Part shown: positions 16,733-26,100 of the stretch, one piece after another
Layout of the letters: every line of letters begins with the position of its first letter
Position numbering within the stretch: the first letter of the stretch is position 1
Assembly: GCA_045655105.1 (NCBI GenBank)
Contig: JAZOOQ010000056.1
Span: forward strand, 78,345-142,344
From: RGIG4140 sp045655105
GTDB lineage: Bacteria; Pseudomonadota; Alphaproteobacteria; CAAHEQ01; UBA3637
Length of the DNA stretch: 64,000 nt
Direction of reading: 5' to 3'
Program-made: the position numbers and the translations under genes
The notes under the pieces: model-generated
What the model was told of the DNA's origin: nothing
The model's database searches: none
What the model saw: only the letters and a program-made list of their open reading frames with translations

Positions 16733-17518
16733 TTACTTAAATTTTTGAGAAAGCCAATTATTCAAAATTATTTCTAATTCTTTTTTGTTTTCGTCGGAGC
16801 GAAAAGTATGTGTTCCATTTTTAATGATATGAAGTTCTTTATCTGATTTTAGTTTTGAAAAAAGATCTTCATTTATTTCTTTTGTTGATGAAATATCACG
16901 ATCGCCCGCAATAATTAAAGTGGGGCAGGTAATATGCTGAGCCAACGTTTCAAGTTGATACTTTTGAGCATCATGAATATGATCAAAACTAATATATCCA
17001 TTCACGTGTGGATTTTTTTCTTTTTCTTTATAGAGATATTTTTCTTGTTTCCATTTTAAAACAAAATCAGGTTTTGTTTTTTTATAAGAATCTAAAAGTT
17101 TGTTCCCATTATAAACAGGAGCAAGGCAAATAATTCCTTTAAAGAGGGATGGTTCTTTTATGGCCTGAAATAAAACAGCTCCAGCCCCTAAAGAATGCCC
17201 AAGAGCGAAAAATGGTTCTTGATAAAAATTTTGTTTTTTAGCCCAGTTTAAAATGACTTCAAAATCTTGGATGAAGTTTGAAAAACAAGCGTTTTTAAGA
17301 TTGCCATCCGATTCGCCAAATGAATGTCTTGCATCGTAAAGACAAACGGCTAATCCTTTGTTTAAAAAGATGTCAGCGCATTTTAAAAGATAGTCTTCTT
17401 CTTTAAAGCCCGCTAATCCATGCAAAATAAAAACAAGCCCTAATGCATCTTGTTTAGGGGTTAAAAGTTGCGCAATAATGTTTTCTTTTTGGAGTGTTGG
17501 GATAATAAATTTTTGCAT
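16733..17518 (-). CDS. Alpha/beta hydrolase (esterase/peptidase-like)
   Basis: The 261-residue cytoplasmic protein has the alpha/beta hydrolase signature. An oxyanion-region ILHGLAGFKEE lies near residue 31, the nucleophile elbow GHSLGAG holds Ser109, the acidic residue is Asp206 or Asp208 (AGDRDIS), and the catalytic His237 lies in NGTHTF. It resembles BAAT/acyl-CoA thioesterase-like and serine aminopeptidase S33 proteins; the substrate is unknown. It lies between glyS and a small membrane-protein gene, with a terminator at its 5' side. Confidence 0.8.
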   Translation of the reverse strand: MQKFIIPTLQKENIIAQLLTPKQDALGLVFILHGLAGFKEEDYLLKCADIFLNKGLAVCLYDARHSFGESDGNLKNACFSNFIQDFEVILNWAKKQNFYQEPFFALGHSLGAGAVLFQAIKEPSLFKGIICLAPVYNGNKLLDSYKKTKPDFVLKWKQEKYLYKEKEKNPHVNGYISFDHIHDAQKYQLETLAQHITCPTLIIAGDRDISSTKEINEDLFSKLKSDKELHIIKNGTHTFRSDENKKELEIILNNWLSQKFK

Positions 17519-17530
17519 TTAATTAAATAT

Positions 17531-17559
17531 AAAAAAACGGGGTTTCCCCCGTTTTTTTT
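17531..17559 (-). terminator. Rho-independent terminator, usable on both strands
   Basis: ACGGGG, a TTT loop, then CCCCCGT followed by eight Ts, and an A-run on the other side. It lies just after the stop of the 110-residue protein gene (17565) and so terminates that minus-strand gene. Confidence 0.75.
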
Positions 17560-17564
17560 GTTTG

Positions 17565-17897
17565 TTATTTAGGTCTTTTTGCAGATAAATGATAAACACC
17601 TGTTTCTGGATTGAGTGTATATGTTTCAATTCCCCATCTATCCCAAACAACTTCAAAAGAAGATGGTGTGATATTTTGAATTCGACCTTGGTCTGGTCCA
17701 TTTTTACGACGAGCACGATTTGCTTCAAGTGGAACGAGCTCATCTCTCCAAGCTGGATGTTGAACTGTTACGGCTTTTGTAAAGTTCACATCTGAACTTG
17801 TTCCTGGTAAACTATCAAACAATGCATTGTTTGAATAATATGCAACACCGGCTGTCAACCCACCCAAAACGACTAAAAATAATAAAAATTTTTTCAT
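17565..17897 (-). CDS. Small membrane-anchored or exported protein of unknown function
   Basis: I do not recognise this 110-residue protein. It begins MKKFLLFLVVLGGLTAGVAYY, an uncleaved anchor or signal peptide. The rest of the protein is soluble and probably beta-rich, ending in ..SFEVVWDRWGIETYTLNPETGVYHLS. The start at 17897 has a GGAGAG site; a longer in-frame start at 18035 would run through an A-rich spacer with no ribosome site and overlap the neighbouring gene. Confidence 0.7.
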   Translation of the reverse strand: MKKFLLFLVVLGGLTAGVAYYSNNALFDSLPGTSSDVNFTKAVTVQHPAWRDELVPLEANRARRKNGPDQGRIQNITPSSFEVVWDRWGIETYTLNPETGVYHLSAKRPK

Positions 17898-17935
17898 TTT
17901 TTCTCTCCTTCTATTTCTATTCTTATTTTTATGTA

Positions 17936-18000
17936 TCAAAAAAAAAATAAAAAAACAACAAAAAAAATTAAAAAAATTAAAAATTTTTAAAAAAATTAAA
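17936..18000. other. A-tract-rich spacer
   Basis: About 65 bases consist almost only of A runs interrupted by T and a rare C, between two minus-strand genes. Such tracts are typically bent and can act as UP elements or nucleoid-protein sites. No other signal is visible. Confidence 0.4.
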
Positions 18001-18382
18001 ATGATAGCGGAAATGAGGTTTGGATTATTCCACAATCCATTTGATAAAGATTGTTTTTTTCTTTAGATTTTCCATCTGTTTGCTTCTTAAATTTATTAAA
18101 AAGAGCATCAGGAGTATCTGTAAATGATTGGCATTGGCTAAAATTTAAAAGAATTGTTTCTTCTTTTTGTTCATAAGTTTGATCACTTGAAAAAGAAAAT
18201 TCTTGTGGAGTTTTAAAATTATAATCGATTGGGATTGTTAAATTAAGTGAGGGCCTGAAATAATTAATTTTAGATATTTCTTGTTTTTGAAGAGGTGTTT
18301 GTTGCATAACAGGTTTTTCTTTAAAAAAAGAAAAAATTAACAAACCAAGTAAAATAATAAGAAGAATTAAAATTTTTTTCAT
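17996..18382 (-). CDS. Membrane-anchored hypothetical protein
   Basis: I do not recognise this 128-residue protein. An N-terminal hydrophobic helix (residues 3-20) is followed by a short Lys/Gln-rich linker and a small domain with two cysteines (in FSQCQSF and QMDCGII) that could form a disulphide if periplasmic. No clear ribosome site precedes the ATG at 18382, which lowers certainty about the start. Confidence 0.55.
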   Translation of the reverse strand: MKKILILLIILLGLLIFSFFKEKPVMQQTPLQKQEISKINYFRPSLNLTIPIDYNFKTPQEFSFSSDQTYEQKEETILLNFSQCQSFTDTPDALFNKFKKQTDGKSKEKNNLYQMDCGIIQTSFPLSF

Positions 18383-18419
18383 AAGAAAAATTATACTTTA
18401 AAAAAAAGATTTTTCAAAT

Positions 18420-18448
18420 AAAAAAGAGGGAAAGTCCCTCTTTTTTAT
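18420..18448 (-). terminator. Rho-independent terminator
   Basis: GAGGGA, AAG loop, TCCCTC followed by six Ts on the plus strand, with a matching A-run making it usable on the minus strand. It sits at the end of the unknown three-gene operon. Confidence 0.75.
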
Positions 18449-19107
18449 TTTGTTCGTTGAAGTGTTTTTAAGGCTTCATATAAGGCTTTTTGAACTGAAA
18501 CAGGAAGTCTTGCGGCTCCAGATTTTATTTCATGTGGTGTTAATTTTTTGCCGCTTTCAATCCAGCTATTCAAAATGGTATTTGAATTTAAAAACAATTC
18601 ATTTACTTTATTAATTTGTTTATGTGCTGTTACAACATTTGTATATTTTCTTTTTTCATAAGCTGTACAAGCAAAGTTTTTTTCAATAGCAGGAGTAACA
18701 ATGGCTCCCAATTGAATGGCTTTTGCATATAAAACAGGATTAATTGAGCACTTTGAAATTAATTCAAGAATTGTTTCTCCAATGGGTTCATTTTCTGAGT
18801 TGTTTGTTTTTGCTTGGCATTTCATATCAATTGATTGAAGGTGAATCAATTGAGGTGTTTTTTTGATTTTTTGGCTAAAACGCGTTAAATAAAATTGAAT
18901 ATGCGATTCGGCTCGTTGATAGGCAAGTTTTTTATCTTCAATATAAGGTAATAAATTAACGTTTTCTGCAATTTCAGAAAGCATTCCTAATATATTTTCC
19001 GAATCTTGTGAAGCTAATTCTCTTGATTTTTCAATTTCATAATCAGTGAGCGATTCGTGATTCGCATTTTTTAATAATAATTCTTTGATTTCATTATTTT
19101 CTTTCAT
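18445..19107 (-). CDS. Hypothetical protein, last gene of an unknown three-gene operon
   Basis: I do not recognise this 220-residue protein. It lacks a signal peptide or membrane segment, is rich in Lys, Glu, Asn and Leu, and looks wholly helical. Cysteines occur singly (CQAK, CSIN, CTAY). An AAAGGA site precedes the ATG at 19107. It lies 16 bases behind the 131-residue gene, which in turn lies one base behind the 305-residue gene, so the three are co-transcribed. Confidence 0.7.
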   Translation of the reverse strand: MKENNEIKELLLKNANHESLTDYEIEKSRELASQDSENILGMLSEIAENVNLLPYIEDKKLAYQRAESHIQFYLTRFSQKIKKTPQLIHLQSIDMKCQAKTNNSENEPIGETILELISKCSINPVLYAKAIQLGAIVTPAIEKNFACTAYEKRKYTNVVTAHKQINKVNELFLNSNTILNSWIESGKKLTPHEIKSGAARLPVSVQKALYEALKTLQRTK

Positions 19108-19123
19108 TATTTTATCCTTTTAA

Positions 19124-19519
19124 TTAGCGAGAGTTTTCATTTTTTTGAAAAAACTGACAGGGTGTGTTTATTCCTCCTTTTTTTCTAAAGGCAAGTGTGG
19201 ACGAGCTGTTTAAAAAATGCGAGAGAATGCCCTTTTGAATTTTTTTGCTTATTTGACCTTTGTTAAAAGCATGCAAAATAAGTTTTGGTTTTGCATAACA
19301 AAGATAAATGCTTTTCCATTTTTTATATTCTTGTTGCATAAAACCAGTTTTATCTTGTTTTTCACAATATGCTTGATAGTAACACATTTGGTTAAATGCA
19401 TTATCCTGATTTTCTTTTGCATTTTGATATAGTTTATCTGCAGGATCTTGGGCGCTTTTTAAAATAGGCTCAAGCGCAGATAAAAGTTGATGAAAATAGG
19501 TGCTTGTTTTTGAACTCAT
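19124..19519 (-). CDS. Hypothetical protein, middle gene of an unknown three-gene operon
   Basis: I do not recognise this 131-residue protein. It is soluble, basic and helical, with NQMCYYQAYCEKQ and a Lys-rich middle. It is preceded by an AAGGAAG site. The stop of the upstream 305-residue gene lies at 19521, so the two are almost contiguous and likely coupled. Confidence 0.65.
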   Translation of the reverse strand: MSSKTSTYFHQLLSALEPILKSAQDPADKLYQNAKENQDNAFNQMCYYQAYCEKQDKTGFMQQEYKKWKSIYLCYAKPKLILHAFNKGQISKKIQKGILSHFLNSSSTLAFRKKGGINTPCQFFQKNENSR

Positions 19520-19520
19520 T

Positions 19521-20438
19521 TTATCTTCCTTGTCTATTAGAAAGCATGTATTGTTTTAATTCTTTTACGGTTAATAATTTATTGTTGTTAGCAATCAAGT
19601 TTGAATAATTATCCATTTCGTGCGTTGTCATTTGTTCCCTGATTTTTTTGATAACTGGAACTTTTGCTGTGTGGTCTAAAATTTTTTGCCGTGCAACAGA
19701 TGAAATGCTTGGTAAGTATTTTTGAATTAAATCTGGGTTTTTATATGTTTTATAAACTAAAAAGCCATCTGTTGCATTGATAGAATCTTCTTTTTGATTA
19801 TCAAGTTGGCAATATTGGCGAAAAGCTTGATCTTTTATATTATCTAAATAGTTTGGCTGAATTTGTTTGATTTTTCGGATAATATCAAGTGTGAATAAAA
19901 TTTCACGAGCAGATTTTGTTTCTTGAAATTTAACATTTGTTCCAGTTGGAGTGATACCGGCAGGCAATTCAGGGGCAACTGATTGCCATAATGGTTTGGT
20001 GAACGCTCTGATAAAACGATCTTGAAAGTAGGGGGGATAACTGTTTATATTGATTCTTAACATGTTAGGAAAGTTGCAAATATCATGAATGGCTTTTAAT
20101 AACGCAATATCATCTGATGTTCCTGGAATACCGAATGCTTCATCTAAACGTAAAGTTGAAAAATGCCGGTCTTGTCGTTCATGAACGATTAATTTTGCAA
20201 TGGGAGTTATTGGACCTCCGTTATACCAATGAGAAGGATCAGTTAAAACTTTATCTATACCATTGATAATATTATTGATTTTTGCTTTTCTTGAAAAGAA
20301 AAAGTGTTTGAATTTTAATATGGCTGCTTCTTTTTTTGAAAGAGGTTCTAAAAAAATGTTGTTATCCTGCCCAGGGGTTGTTAAAGATGCTTCTTGTGTT
20401 GAAAACAACTTTTCCTTTTTTGCTAATGTGTTGTTCAT
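19521..20438 (-). CDS. Hypothetical protein, first gene of an unknown three-gene operon
   Basis: I do not recognise this 305-residue protein. It has no signal peptide or transmembrane helix. Visible features are SHWYNGGPITPIAKLIVHERQ (residues ~72-92, first 20 quoted loosely), a central LDIIRKIKQIQPNYLDNIKD and a helical C-terminus. It is rich in Asn, Ile and Lys. A GAGAGAG site precedes the ATG at 20438. Composition matches the neighbours, so there is no sign of recent transfer. Confidence 0.7.
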   Translation of the reverse strand: MNNTLAKKEKLFSTQEASLTTPGQDNNIFLEPLSKKEAAILKFKHFFFSRKAKINNIINGIDKVLTDPSHWYNGGPITPIAKLIVHERQDRHFSTLRLDEAFGIPGTSDDIALLKAIHDICNFPNMLRININSYPPYFQDRFIRAFTKPLWQSVAPELPAGITPTGTNVKFQETKSAREILFTLDIIRKIKQIQPNYLDNIKDQAFRQYCQLDNQKEDSINATDGFLVYKTYKNPDLIQKYLPSISSVARQKILDHTAKVPVIKKIREQMTTHEMDNYSNLIANNNKLLTVKELKQYMLSNRQGR

Positions 20439-20534
20439 AACTCTCTCTATTTTTTATTAAAAATCAAATGAATTTTGATAGATTATATCATAAAGCAATA
20501 ATTATGTCAACTATTTTATATAAAAACAAAAAGA

Positions 20535-20578
20535 TGAAAAAAACACCCTCTTTTTTTTAAGAAGGATGTTTTTTTATT
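20535..20578 (-). terminator. Imperfect hairpin terminator downstream of hsp20
   Basis: ACACCCTCTT and AAGAAGGATGT form an interrupted stem flanked by an A-run and a T-run, 25-65 bases after the hsp20 stop. Confidence 0.5.
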
Positions 20579-20600
20579 TTTATTTTTATTTATTACTGTG

Positions 20601-21080
20601 TTATTCTTTTATTTTAACTTTTTTAGGCGCTTCTTTTTCATCTGTTATTTTAGGGATAACGATTTTTAGCACGCCATTTTTAAAATCAGCTTCAGCTTTT
20701 TCAGTTTGGCAGTTTTCGGGTAAGGCAATGCTCCTGTTTAAAAAACCAAAGGAGCGTTCTGAAAAATAATAGCCATCTTCATTTGTTGTTTCATGGGAGT
20801 TTGTTTTTTCTCCTTTGATTGTTAAATATCCATCTTTTGAAATTTGGATATCAATATCTGCTGATTTCATTCCGGGAAGCTCTGCTTCAACCATAACAGC
20901 TTTATCTGTTTCAAAAATATCAATATCTGGATCAAATAAATTTAAATCAGAATTATCTGTCCAATTACGCGGAGCTAAATGTTTGTTGAAAATGCGATTG
21001 ATTTCATTTTGAATATGATCAACTTCTTTATTCCTTTTATTTATATATTTTTGAGTATAAGGTGCAACTTTTTGTTTCAT
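20601..21080 (-). CDS. Small heat-shock protein, Hsp20/alpha-crystallin family
   Basis: The 159-residue ATP-independent chaperone holds unfolding proteins. The alpha-crystallin domain (about residues 48-145) contains DIFETDKAVMVEAELPGM, the strand DGYLTIKGEK, the conserved RSFGFLNRSIALPEN and FKNGVLKIVIPK. The C-terminus ends with VKIKE, a remnant of the I-x-I tail motif. An AAGGAG site precedes the ATG. It sits between terminators and is probably transcribed alone. No clear heat-shock promoter or ROSE-type leader was recognised in the 20 bases before the start. Confidence 0.92.
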   Translation of the reverse strand: MKQKVAPYTQKYINKRNKEVDHIQNEINRIFNKHLAPRNWTDNSDLNLFDPDIDIFETDKAVMVEAELPGMKSADIDIQISKDGYLTIKGEKTNSHETTNEDGYYFSERSFGFLNRSIALPENCQTEKAEADFKNGVLKIVIPKITDEKEAPKKVKIKE

Positions 21081-21099
21081 TTTTTTCTCCTTTAATAAA

Positions 21100-21137
21100 A
21101 AACGCTTATCACAATTTTTCAGATAAGCGTTTTTTTG
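21100..21137 (-). terminator. Rho-independent terminator downstream of the first MsbA-like gene
   Basis: AACGCTTATC and GATAAGCGTT form a perfect ten-base stem with an 11-base loop and T/A runs on both sides. It lies between the ABC exporter and hsp20, so it separates their transcription. Confidence 0.8.
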
Positions 21138-21158
21138 TTGTGAACAATAAAAAATGAA

Positions 21159-22955
21159 CTATTGTGTATCCATCTTTTTGGATTTAAATTGAGCCATATA
21201 AAGCGCATGATAAGCGCTTTTATTTTCAAGAAGAGTTTCATGAGTTCCTTCTTCAATGATTTTTCCTTCATTGACAACAACAATTTTATCGGCATTTTGA
21301 ATGGTTGAAAGGCGATGTGCGATTACAAAAACCGTTCGATCATTCATTAAATTATCAATAGCTTGTTGAACAATGGCTTCTGATTTATTATCAAGAGCGG
21401 ATGTTGCTTCATCTAAAATAACAATTGGTGCATCTTTTAAGAAAGCTCTTGCGATTGCAACGCGTTGTTTTTGACCACCTGACAAAAGAACGCCACGTTC
21501 GCCGATTTCTGTATCCAGCCCCTTGGGAAGAGATTTGATGAATTCATCTAAACAAGCACTTCTTAAAGCTTTTTCAATTTCTTCAGTTGTTGCATTTTGT
21601 TTGCCAAGTAAAATATTATCTCTGATTGTTCCAGCAAACAAGAAATTATCTTGAAACACAACGGCAATTTGATCTCTAAGAGATTTTAACGATACATCTT
21701 TAATATCAACATTATCAATTAGGATATTTCCTTTTGATATTTCATAAAATCTTGGCAGTAAGTTTACAAGAGTTGTTTTTCCGCCACCAGAATTTCCAAC
21801 AAAAGCTATTTTTTCGCCTTTTTTGATGGTTAAATTAATATCGTTTAAAACGTTTTTTTTGCCATCATAACTAAAAGTGATATTTTTATATTCAATTTGA
21901 TTTTGAATGGGAGATAAAGCTGGGGCATTTTCTTTTTCTGAAACACTCATTTTCATTTCTAAAAATTCAAAAACGCGTTCAATAGCCATGAAAGACATTT
22001 GAACGGCGGTGAAATTTTTTCCAATGTTTTTAACTGGTGTGTAAAGCATTAAAAGAGCCGTCATAAAAGCAACGAAATCACCACTTGTAATTGTTCCAGA
22101 TTTAATTAAATAACTTCCATACCAAATTGTTCCTGCAATTCCTAAAGAAATGATGATATGCATCATTGGAGAAAGCCAAGCAGTTTTTTGCGTGTATTTA
22201 ATTTTTAATTTAAACATTTGTTTTAACACGCTTGAAAAACGACTTGATTGGTGATCTTCAAGGTTGTAAGATGCAATTGTTTTTAATCCTGAAAAAGTTT
22301 CATTAAAAGCAGTTAAAACAGCGCCCCCAGCCATAACAGTTGAATTCATAACTTCTTTAATTTTTTTTCTGATTTGGGTTAGGGGATAAAGAGCGGAACC
22401 TAAAACAATTATAGCAATAATAGCTAATTGCCAAGAAGTGTAAAATAAAACAAAAATAAGAGAAAATGAAGAGAAAAGACGTGTGGTGAAAACTTTTAGA
22501 TTGTTTAATAAACCAGAACAAGCCAAATTAGGATCACTATCACATCTGAAAACAACAAATCCTGAAGTATTTTTATCCACAAATGCGGATTCACAAGTAA
22601 CAAGTTTTTGATAAATTTTTTCTTTAACATTGTTTGTGATTTTTCCGCCAACCCAAGCATTTAAATATGAGGCTCCATATTCTAAAGCGCTTTGAATAAT
22701 TGTGAAAACAACAATAAAAAGAGGAATAACATAAAGAGGTAAATTGAAAGGTGTTTCTCCACCTTTTTCCATGATGACAGTATCCATAAATGGCTTTAAA
22801 GAAAGGGCAATAACTGCATCTAATGAACCAATTGGAATGGTGATAAGTGTGGCTGCTAAAGCTCTTCCCCAAAATGGTTTAATAAAAGGCCACATTCTGG
22901 AATAATTTAAAATAAAAGCATTCTTTTTTAATCGATCTTTAATTTTTTGTTTCAT
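21159..22955 (-). CDS. MsbA-like ABC exporter (lipid/lipid A flippase family), copy 1
   Basis: The 598-residue half-transporter has six transmembrane helices (about residues 25-320) and a C-terminal ATPase. The ATPase carries Walker A GNSGGGKTTL, signature LLSGGQKQRV and Walker B IVILDEATSALD. Homodimers of this family flip lipid A-core or other lipids across the inner membrane. The start at 22955 follows AGAGG; a longer in-frame start at 23009 adds 18 residues without a site. A close paralogue lies at 38690-40468. The two share most of their sequence, including the rare start ..ALDAVIALALKPFMDTV-like segment, so one is a duplication. Confidence 0.88.
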   Translation of the reverse strand: MKQKIKDRLKKNAFILNYSRMWPFIKPFWGRALAATLITIPIGSLDAVIALSLKPFMDTVIMEKGGETPFNLPLYVIPLFIVVFTIIQSALEYGASYLNAWVGGKITNNVKEKIYQKLVTCESAFVDKNTSGFVVFRCDSDPNLACSGLLNNLKVFTTRLFSSFSLIFVLFYTSWQLAIIAIIVLGSALYPLTQIRKKIKEVMNSTVMAGGAVLTAFNETFSGLKTIASYNLEDHQSSRFSSVLKQMFKLKIKYTQKTAWLSPMMHIIISLGIAGTIWYGSYLIKSGTITSGDFVAFMTALLMLYTPVKNIGKNFTAVQMSFMAIERVFEFLEMKMSVSEKENAPALSPIQNQIEYKNITFSYDGKKNVLNDINLTIKKGEKIAFVGNSGGGKTTLVNLLPRFYEISKGNILIDNVDIKDVSLKSLRDQIAVVFQDNFLFAGTIRDNILLGKQNATTEEIEKALRSACLDEFIKSLPKGLDTEIGERGVLLSGGQKQRVAIARAFLKDAPIVILDEATSALDNKSEAIVQQAIDNLMNDRTVFVIAHRLSTIQNADKIVVVNEGKIIEEGTHETLLENKSAYHALYMAQFKSKKMDTQ

Positions 22956-23169
22956 GGTTTCCTCTAAAAAAGTTTCTTTTATACTAGCTGAAAGGAAATT
23001 TTTTGTCAACCGCTCTGCTTATCTTGTTGAAATTGTTGTGTTATTAAAAAAATAGAGTGAAAATAAATATAAAAAAATAATTTAAAAAAAAGACTATCTT
23101 TTTGCTTGTAAATGAAAAAAATATATGCTAGAAAGTAAGAAGCGCTAAAAAAAATATGTGGGGGCAAGG

Positions 23170-26100
23170 GTGAAGAGATTTAAATTCTCATTTTCTGTTT
23201 TTGCTTTTTTTGCCGTTATTTATTCGGTGAATGCATTTGCAGCTTCTGAAGCTGATATGCAGTTAAAACCTTTTCAAATTGAATTAACGCCCTCAAATTC
23301 TTCTTATTCTTCGTCAGCAGATATTGATGCTGGAGATAACTATGGTATATTGATTAATCAATTAAATTCTTCTTTTGATACAACCATTAATAATGCTGGA
23401 CAAATACTTTCAAGTGAAAATGGATATGGAATTTATGGGGCAGCTTATCCAACACGAGGTGGAAGTGTTTTAATTGAAAATACGGGTACAATTCAAAATA
23501 TCCAACTTCAAGAATTTACCAAAACAACGATTTTAAATGAAAAGAAACCAATAACTGAAGGTGGAACAACCAGTGTAACAAACGTAAAGCCTTTGCTAAC
23601 AGGTAATATTTTATTGGGAACAAATGCTGAAATCGGCAATAGAGATGCAGATATTAGAGCTGATTTAATTTCGCTAGACTATGGTGGTATTATCAAAAAT
23701 GGTATTGAAGATGTTTATGGTATTGTTGAGGGTGAAGTTAAATTAACAGATGTTGTTTTTTCTGATGCGCGGTTAGAAGGGAATATACTCCAGTTTGGTG
23801 CCTCTGGTAAACTTTATAATGGTCATATAACGGATATGTATACCGTAAAGTTTGGCGATGATGGGACCATTTTTAACGTTGGTGATAATTATATCTGGAA
23901 AGAAGATGCTGATGGAGATGGCGCGGTAGATTCTGAAAATAAAGCTGGAAAATGGATGGAAACATTTTCAAAGTTTTATGCAGATGATGTGTTGATGGGT
24001 GCAAATGGAAAAATTTTAAATGAAATGGGAACAACATTTGATGTTGGAACAATTCAGATGGGTAATAATGCAACCATTACAAATGGCGCTGATTATGCGT
24101 TTAAATATGCAAGTGTTTTTACCGTACAAACAGGTGAAGTGGTCACAACAACTGTAACAGATGAAAATGGGAATACATCAACAACTGTTGAAAGCAATCT
24201 TTCAGATGAAGAAGTGGAAATGATGGAAGTTCCTCATGCTTCTTCTTTTCATGCAGATCGGATTATTGTTGGTGATAATTCAACCATTGAAAATAGAAAA
24301 GATAGTGTGATGACGGGTCATGATATCACTTTTGGTGAGAATGGCACGTTTAATATTCAAAGTGGAAAAGTTACCCTTTCATCTTCTGAAACAAGCGATT
24401 CGGATAAAGCGTTTTTAAAAGAAGAGTCTTCTTTAAATTTTGGTAAGGGATCTTCTTTATTTGTTGGTGCAGAATTGCAAGAAGCTGTATTAGAACCACA
24501 AGTTTCTGATTTAACAGATATAGTGGGTAATGTAACAACTCAAACATGGGCAATTGTTCCTGAAGAAATTTTAAGTCCAAGAGTTTATCGTGGGGAACTA
24601 TTTGTTGATAATGTAAATATGGGAGAAAATTCTTCTCTTAAACTTTTAGGTGGCAGAATTGAAGGCGAAACCATCAATATGAAAGATGGTGCTAGTATTT
24701 ATATGGATCAACAAACATATCAAGTTGGTGATTATCCGCTCACATATTTAGCTGAATTGGATATAAATAAGGGTATTTATTTAGGTAATTCATCTTCAAT
24801 CACCGTTGTTAATGGAACGATTAATACGCCTATTGTTAAATTTTTAGATGATGGTAAATTTACAACCTCTTCAAGTTTCACTGTGAACCAGTTAGATATG
24901 GGGAAAAGAGCTGAAGTAACCGTTGCCGGTGTGTTGAAATCAAATGTAACTTTAGGTTCTGATTCAAAAGTATTAATTACCAATCCGGTTTTGTTAGATG
25001 AATTGGCAACAGGTATTCCGCCATACACATATGAAGGAGGCGGTATTCAAGGCTCTCTTAAAAAAGCGAATGGGGCTGAAAATGTTCATGTAACGGTTCG
25101 ATCAAGCGACAATCGTTTTTATACCCTTTTAAAAGGAGAGATTGATGTTGATTCAATTTTATTGGATCAAGGTCTTTTGGAACTTGAAGGCAGTATTAAA
25201 GGGGATATTTCTTTAAATACGGATACGATTTTGCGCTTAACAGGCCGTGATCTTCATATTTATGATCCGGTTACAAGAATTGCAGGTTCAACGAATACAA
25301 CAGTTGAAGTCGCTGTTCCAGATCAAGAATTTTATAACACAAGCAATTGGATTAGTGCAGAAAATTTGCTGTTGTCAAATGGTGGTATTTCAATTAATAA
25401 TGCGGTTAATTTTGATCACGTTGTGATGGGGGATAACACCACAATTCGTTTAACAGGGGATTATAAAATTGGTGACATTAAAGAGCAAAATGGTTCAGCA
25501 GTGAATACAACGCTTGAAATTGCAGCTGGAAAAGGTAAGAGCATTAATTCAAGTGGCTCCATGCATATGGATCGGATTTTGATTTCAAGTGGTAATTTTA
25601 ATGTTTTTCATGATATTCATTCGTTAACTTCATCAGGGCCTGTATCAATCCCAGCTTCACCAATTGATGGTATTGAGCTTGCAACTGATACTTCTTTAAC
25701 AACATTTGCGAATGTTTCTGTGAATCAAATTTTAAGAGATCAAGAATTAATCAAAAAAGGTGAAGATGTTTCAAATACAACCGTAACAGTTAATGCTGAT
25801 CATTTCCAAGTTCTTAGAAATGTTGATATTGATAATTTAAATATGAACGGTGGCGTTTTTGAATTTATGAATAAAGATGGAACGAATGCCGTTAATGTTA
25901 CAAATGATATTGAATTAAAACCTTATTCTGCTTTGGCTGGAAGCGGTATTTTAAATATTAAATCAGGGCATTTGGCTTTGCGAGAAAATGCGCGTTTAGC
26001 TGTTTCAATGCAAGATATTGAAACAAAGCCGATTTCTGAGTTAAAAGTTATCTCATCTGATACAATAATAACAGATTCAACATTGCCATATCAAACCAAA

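Noticed and set aside
17898..18035. N-terminal extension of the small protein ending at 17565
   Set aside because: It would run through the A-rich spacer and encode a Phe/Asn/Lys-only stretch with no ribosome site; the start at 17897 has GGAGAG.
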